A program made the position numbers and the translations under genes. 7,078 nt of DNA from an uncultured Clostridia bacterium (lineage in GTDB: Bacteria > Bacillota > Clostridia > Christensenellales > DTU072), in NCBI GenBank assembly GCA_934296355.1, contig CAKRAY010000076.1, positions 1-7,078 of the forward strand, written 5' to 3'. The notes under the pieces were generated by a model. It saw only the letters and a list, made by a program, of their open reading frames with translations. It was not told the DNA's origin and made no database searches. Positions 5,034 through 7,078 of the stretch are shown piece after piece (position 1 is the stretch's first letter; each line of letters opens with the position of its first letter).

Positions 5034-7078
5034 ATGATAATGCGGAAGAAAAAAATTGCGATTTTATTCCTCGGCGTAGCCGCGCTGTTACTTGCGGCGT
5101 TGACGTTTTGTTTAAGCGCGCCGACCGTTGCTCACGCAAGTCGTTCTAACCAAGGAACGAATACCGACACCGAGTGGTCCGGCTCGCAAACGACCGGCAA
5201 TCTGATAACGATCGGCAAAGGCTCGTTGACCGAACAAGGCTGGAACAACATCAACGATCAAATAAACAGCCAAGCCAGATATTATTCAGACGTTAACCTC
5301 GATACCGAAGCCTATGGTTGGGGAATTCAAGCCAAAAACTCTTCCGACGATATCGGCGACACGTCGTACGAAAACGGCGTATGGTATCGAATTACGCTAT
5401 CGGAAGCCGACAAAGTGAAAGCCGCTAAGGGAGATTTGACCGTTTCGGCGTCGTCGCTGAATTATCGTCAAGGAACCGCCAATCACTACGTATCGTTGAA
5501 GTTGTTTTTCGACAACGCTTCCGGAACCCAGTTGGAATCCGAAGAGCAAAAGAAAGAGATTTCGAAAAGCGCCTATCAACTTTCCATAACGAACCGCGCC
5601 GTACCGAAAAACACCGCTTCGATAAGGTACTACGTTTCGAACTGGGGTTCTCTTGCCGCGCGACCGTTCATCGGCGGATTGATTTGCACCTTGACGGATA
5701 CGACCGCGCCCACGGTGTCGAAAATTTCTTCCGATAAAAGCGGCATTACCGACGTAACGAATAACGTCGCGATAGCAAACAACGTCTTGAAATATTACTT
5801 GGAATTAGACGAAAAAGTAAGCGTTTCTTCCTACGGCACGGCGAAACTCGCTTTGGACGGAACTGTGACTAGCGCTACCTGTTCAAGCAGTTTGGTTACC
5901 CAAAGCGGCAAAAGCAAGATATGTTATACCTTTACTTTGCCCGAACTTAACAAAAGCGGAAAGTTGTCGCTTTATTCGGTGACGGGACTTACCGTTAAGG
6001 ACGAAGCGGGTAACGAACTTACTTACACAAAGTCTTCCCTCTCTTCCGGCTCAGTACAATATTACAAGAAAATGACCGTATCGTCCACGCTAACCAACCT
6101 ATCGTTTAGCGGAAAAAGCGAAGCGAGTTACGGCACGGACTACACGGCGACGCTCAAAACAAACACCGGATACAACCTACCTCAATCAATCACGTTTAAG
6201 GTGGGCGGCGTTACGAAAACCGCCGGTTATACTTACAACAAAACGAGCGGACTTATAACGGTCAAAGGCGCGTACATAACCGGGGATTTATCGTTCGTCG
6301 CAAGCGGCGTGGCAAAGCAAAGCGCGGTTACGCTCGATATGCAAAAAGGCAGCGGCGGAACTCTTTCCGCTACGGCCACATATAACGCGGCAATGCCCAA
6401 AATCACCGTTCCGTCGCGTACGGGATACACGTTCCGGGGCTATTATTCCAAGGCGAACGGACTCGGAACTCAATATTACACTTCTACCGGCGCAAGCGCG
6501 AGAAATTGCGATTTTTACGCGGCGACCACGCTCTACGCGTATTGGACCGCCAACGAGTATACGATTAAGTACGATAAGAACAAGCCCGCTACCGCAAGCG
6601 AAACGATAACGGGTTCTACGAGCGACTCTTCCCATACGTACGACGCGGCGAAGTCGCTTAACGCAAACGGCTACGCTTTGAAAGGTTGGACTTTCCAAGG
6701 CTGGGCGACGACGACTAACGGCGCGGTCGTTTATGAAAATAATGAAAGCGTGGTAAACCTTTCGGCGGTAAACGGCGCGACGGTCACGCTTTACGCAGTA
6801 TGGAAGGCGAACGTATATTTTGTAGAATACGATAAAAACGCACCCGCTACCGCAAGCGGAACCGTGACGGGTTCGACGACTCGTTCCACTCACTCTTACG
6901 ATTCTTACGGCGCGCTTTCCGAAAACGGTTTCGCGTTAAAAGGTTGGACCTTCCAAGGCTGGGCGACGACGACAAACGGCGCGGTCGTTTATGAAAATAG
7001 AGAAAGCGTGGTAAACCTTTCGGCGGTAAACGGCGCGACGGTCACGCTTTACGCAGTATGGAAGGCGAACGTATATTT
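5034..7078 (+). CDS. Secreted InlB-repeat surface protein, 3' end beyond window
   Basis: An uninterrupted frame of 681 codons runs from ATG 5034 to the right edge with no stop, so the C-terminus is missing. AAGGAG lies about 9 nt upstream; a second in-frame ATG is two codons later. Residues 1-35 form a signal peptide (KKK, hydrophobic core, AHA cleavage site after A35). There is no lipobox around C26. Residues 36-220 are beta-rich and unrecognised, perhaps a jelly-roll carbohydrate-binding fold (guess). Residues 222-335 look Ig-like, beginning DTTAPTV and ending VKDEAGNEL. Residues 347-425 resemble the small beta modules common in clostridial surface proteins. InlB B-type/Listeria-Bacteroides repeats follow: one at 430-508 (RTGYTFRGYY, TLYAYW), then 86-residue units at 509-594 and 595-680 (GWTFQGWATT, VTLYAVWKANV). 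Such proteins usually act in adhesion or the cell wall. The anchor, if any, lies outside the window. Confidence 0.9.
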   Translation, partial: MIMRKKKIAILFLGVAALLLAALTFCLSAPTVAHASRSNQGTNTDTEWSGSQTTGNLITIGKGSLTEQGWNNINDQINSQARYYSDVNLDTEAYGWGIQAKNSSDDIGDTSYENGVWYRITLSEADKVKAAKGDLTVSASSLNYRQGTANHYVSLKLFFDNASGTQLESEEQKKEISKSAYQLSITNRAVPKNTASIRYYVSNWGSLAARPFIGGLICTLTDTTAPTVSKISSDKSGITDVTNNVAIANNVLKYYLELDEKVSVSSYGTAKLALDGTVTSATCSSSLVTQSGKSKICYTFTLPELNKSGKLSLYSVTGLTVKDEAGNELTYTKSSLSSGSVQYYKKMTVSSTLTNLSFSGKSEASYGTDYTATLKTNTGYNLPQSITFKVGGVTKTAGYTYNKTSGLITVKGAYITGDLSFVASGVAKQSAVTLDMQKGSGGTLSATATYNAAMPKITVPSRTGYTFRGYYSKANGLGTQYYTSTGASARNCDFYAATTLYAYWTANEYTIKYDKNKPATASETITGSTSDSSHTYDAAKSLNANGYALKGWTFQGWATTTNGAVVYENNESVVNLSAVNGATVTLYAVWKANVYFVEYDKNAPATASGTVTGSTTRSTHSYDSYGALSENGFALKGWTFQGWATTTNGAVVYENRESVVNLSAVNGATVTLYAVWKANVY
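6558..7078 (+). repeat. Tandem 258-bp repeats encoding 86-residue units
   Basis: Two units (6558-6815 and 6816-7073) have exactly the same length and stay in frame. Their 3' portions, 6681-6820 and 6939-7078, differ at only four of 140 positions by my count. Their 5' portions are clearly diverged in DNA and protein. The bases after the second unit repeat its opening (TATTT), so a third unit probably starts at the edge. Confidence 0.88.

Noticed and set aside
6288..6893. A 201-codon minus-strand frame
   Set aside because: It lies entirely opposite the secreted protein gene, is arginine-rich with no recognisable domain, and arises from the codon pattern of the plus-strand repeats.

Overview
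The window looks like chromosomal DNA from a low-to-moderate-GC Gram-positive bacterium, most likely an uncultured Clostridia-type (Firmicutes) gut organism. The clues are near-perfect sigma-A type promoters (TTGACA-N17-TATAAT), strong AGGAGG-like ribosome binding sites, short intergenic gaps and a secreted protein with InlB/Listeria-Bacteroides type repeats. The taxonomic placement is inference only.

Layout. (1) Bases 1-453 hold no supportable gene. They are dense in direct and inverted repeats: a diverged 60-bp direct repeat, a nested inverted repeat, and several short hairpins. (2) A consensus promoter at 454-482 drives a small YccF-family membrane protein (593-961), through a leader of about 100 nt that contains a weak terminator-like hairpin. 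A clear intrinsic terminator (985-1014) ends this unit. (3) A second near-consensus promoter (1059-1087) drives an MscS-type mechanosensitive channel (1115-1939). (4) Convergent with it, on the minus strand, lies a two-component operon. It encodes an OmpR/PhoB-type response regulator (4708-4028) and a 7TMR-DISM-like sensor histidine kinase (4031-2019), whose start and stop codons overlap by 4 bp (ATGA). (5) A 325-bp divergent intergenic region carries an extended -10 promoter on each side, a long palindrome in the regulator leader, a cluster of AGCGTA half-sites and a TTTGTnAA direct repeat of 10-bp period. (6) From 5034 to the right edge runs an open, unfinished reading frame on the plus strand. 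It encodes a large secreted, probably surface-exposed protein: signal peptide, beta-rich N-terminal region, Ig-like region, then InlB-type repeats, two of which are 86-residue tandem units that share a nearly identical DNA segment. A third unit appears to begin at the very edge.

How it may fit together. YccF and MscS are separate envelope genes, each with its own promoter. The sensor kinase and regulator form one translationally coupled pair, and their divergent placement beside the secreted repeat protein, with candidate operator sites between, suggests that the regulator may control that protein. This link is inference from position and motifs. I found no RNA genes, CRISPR arrays or intact insertion sequences.
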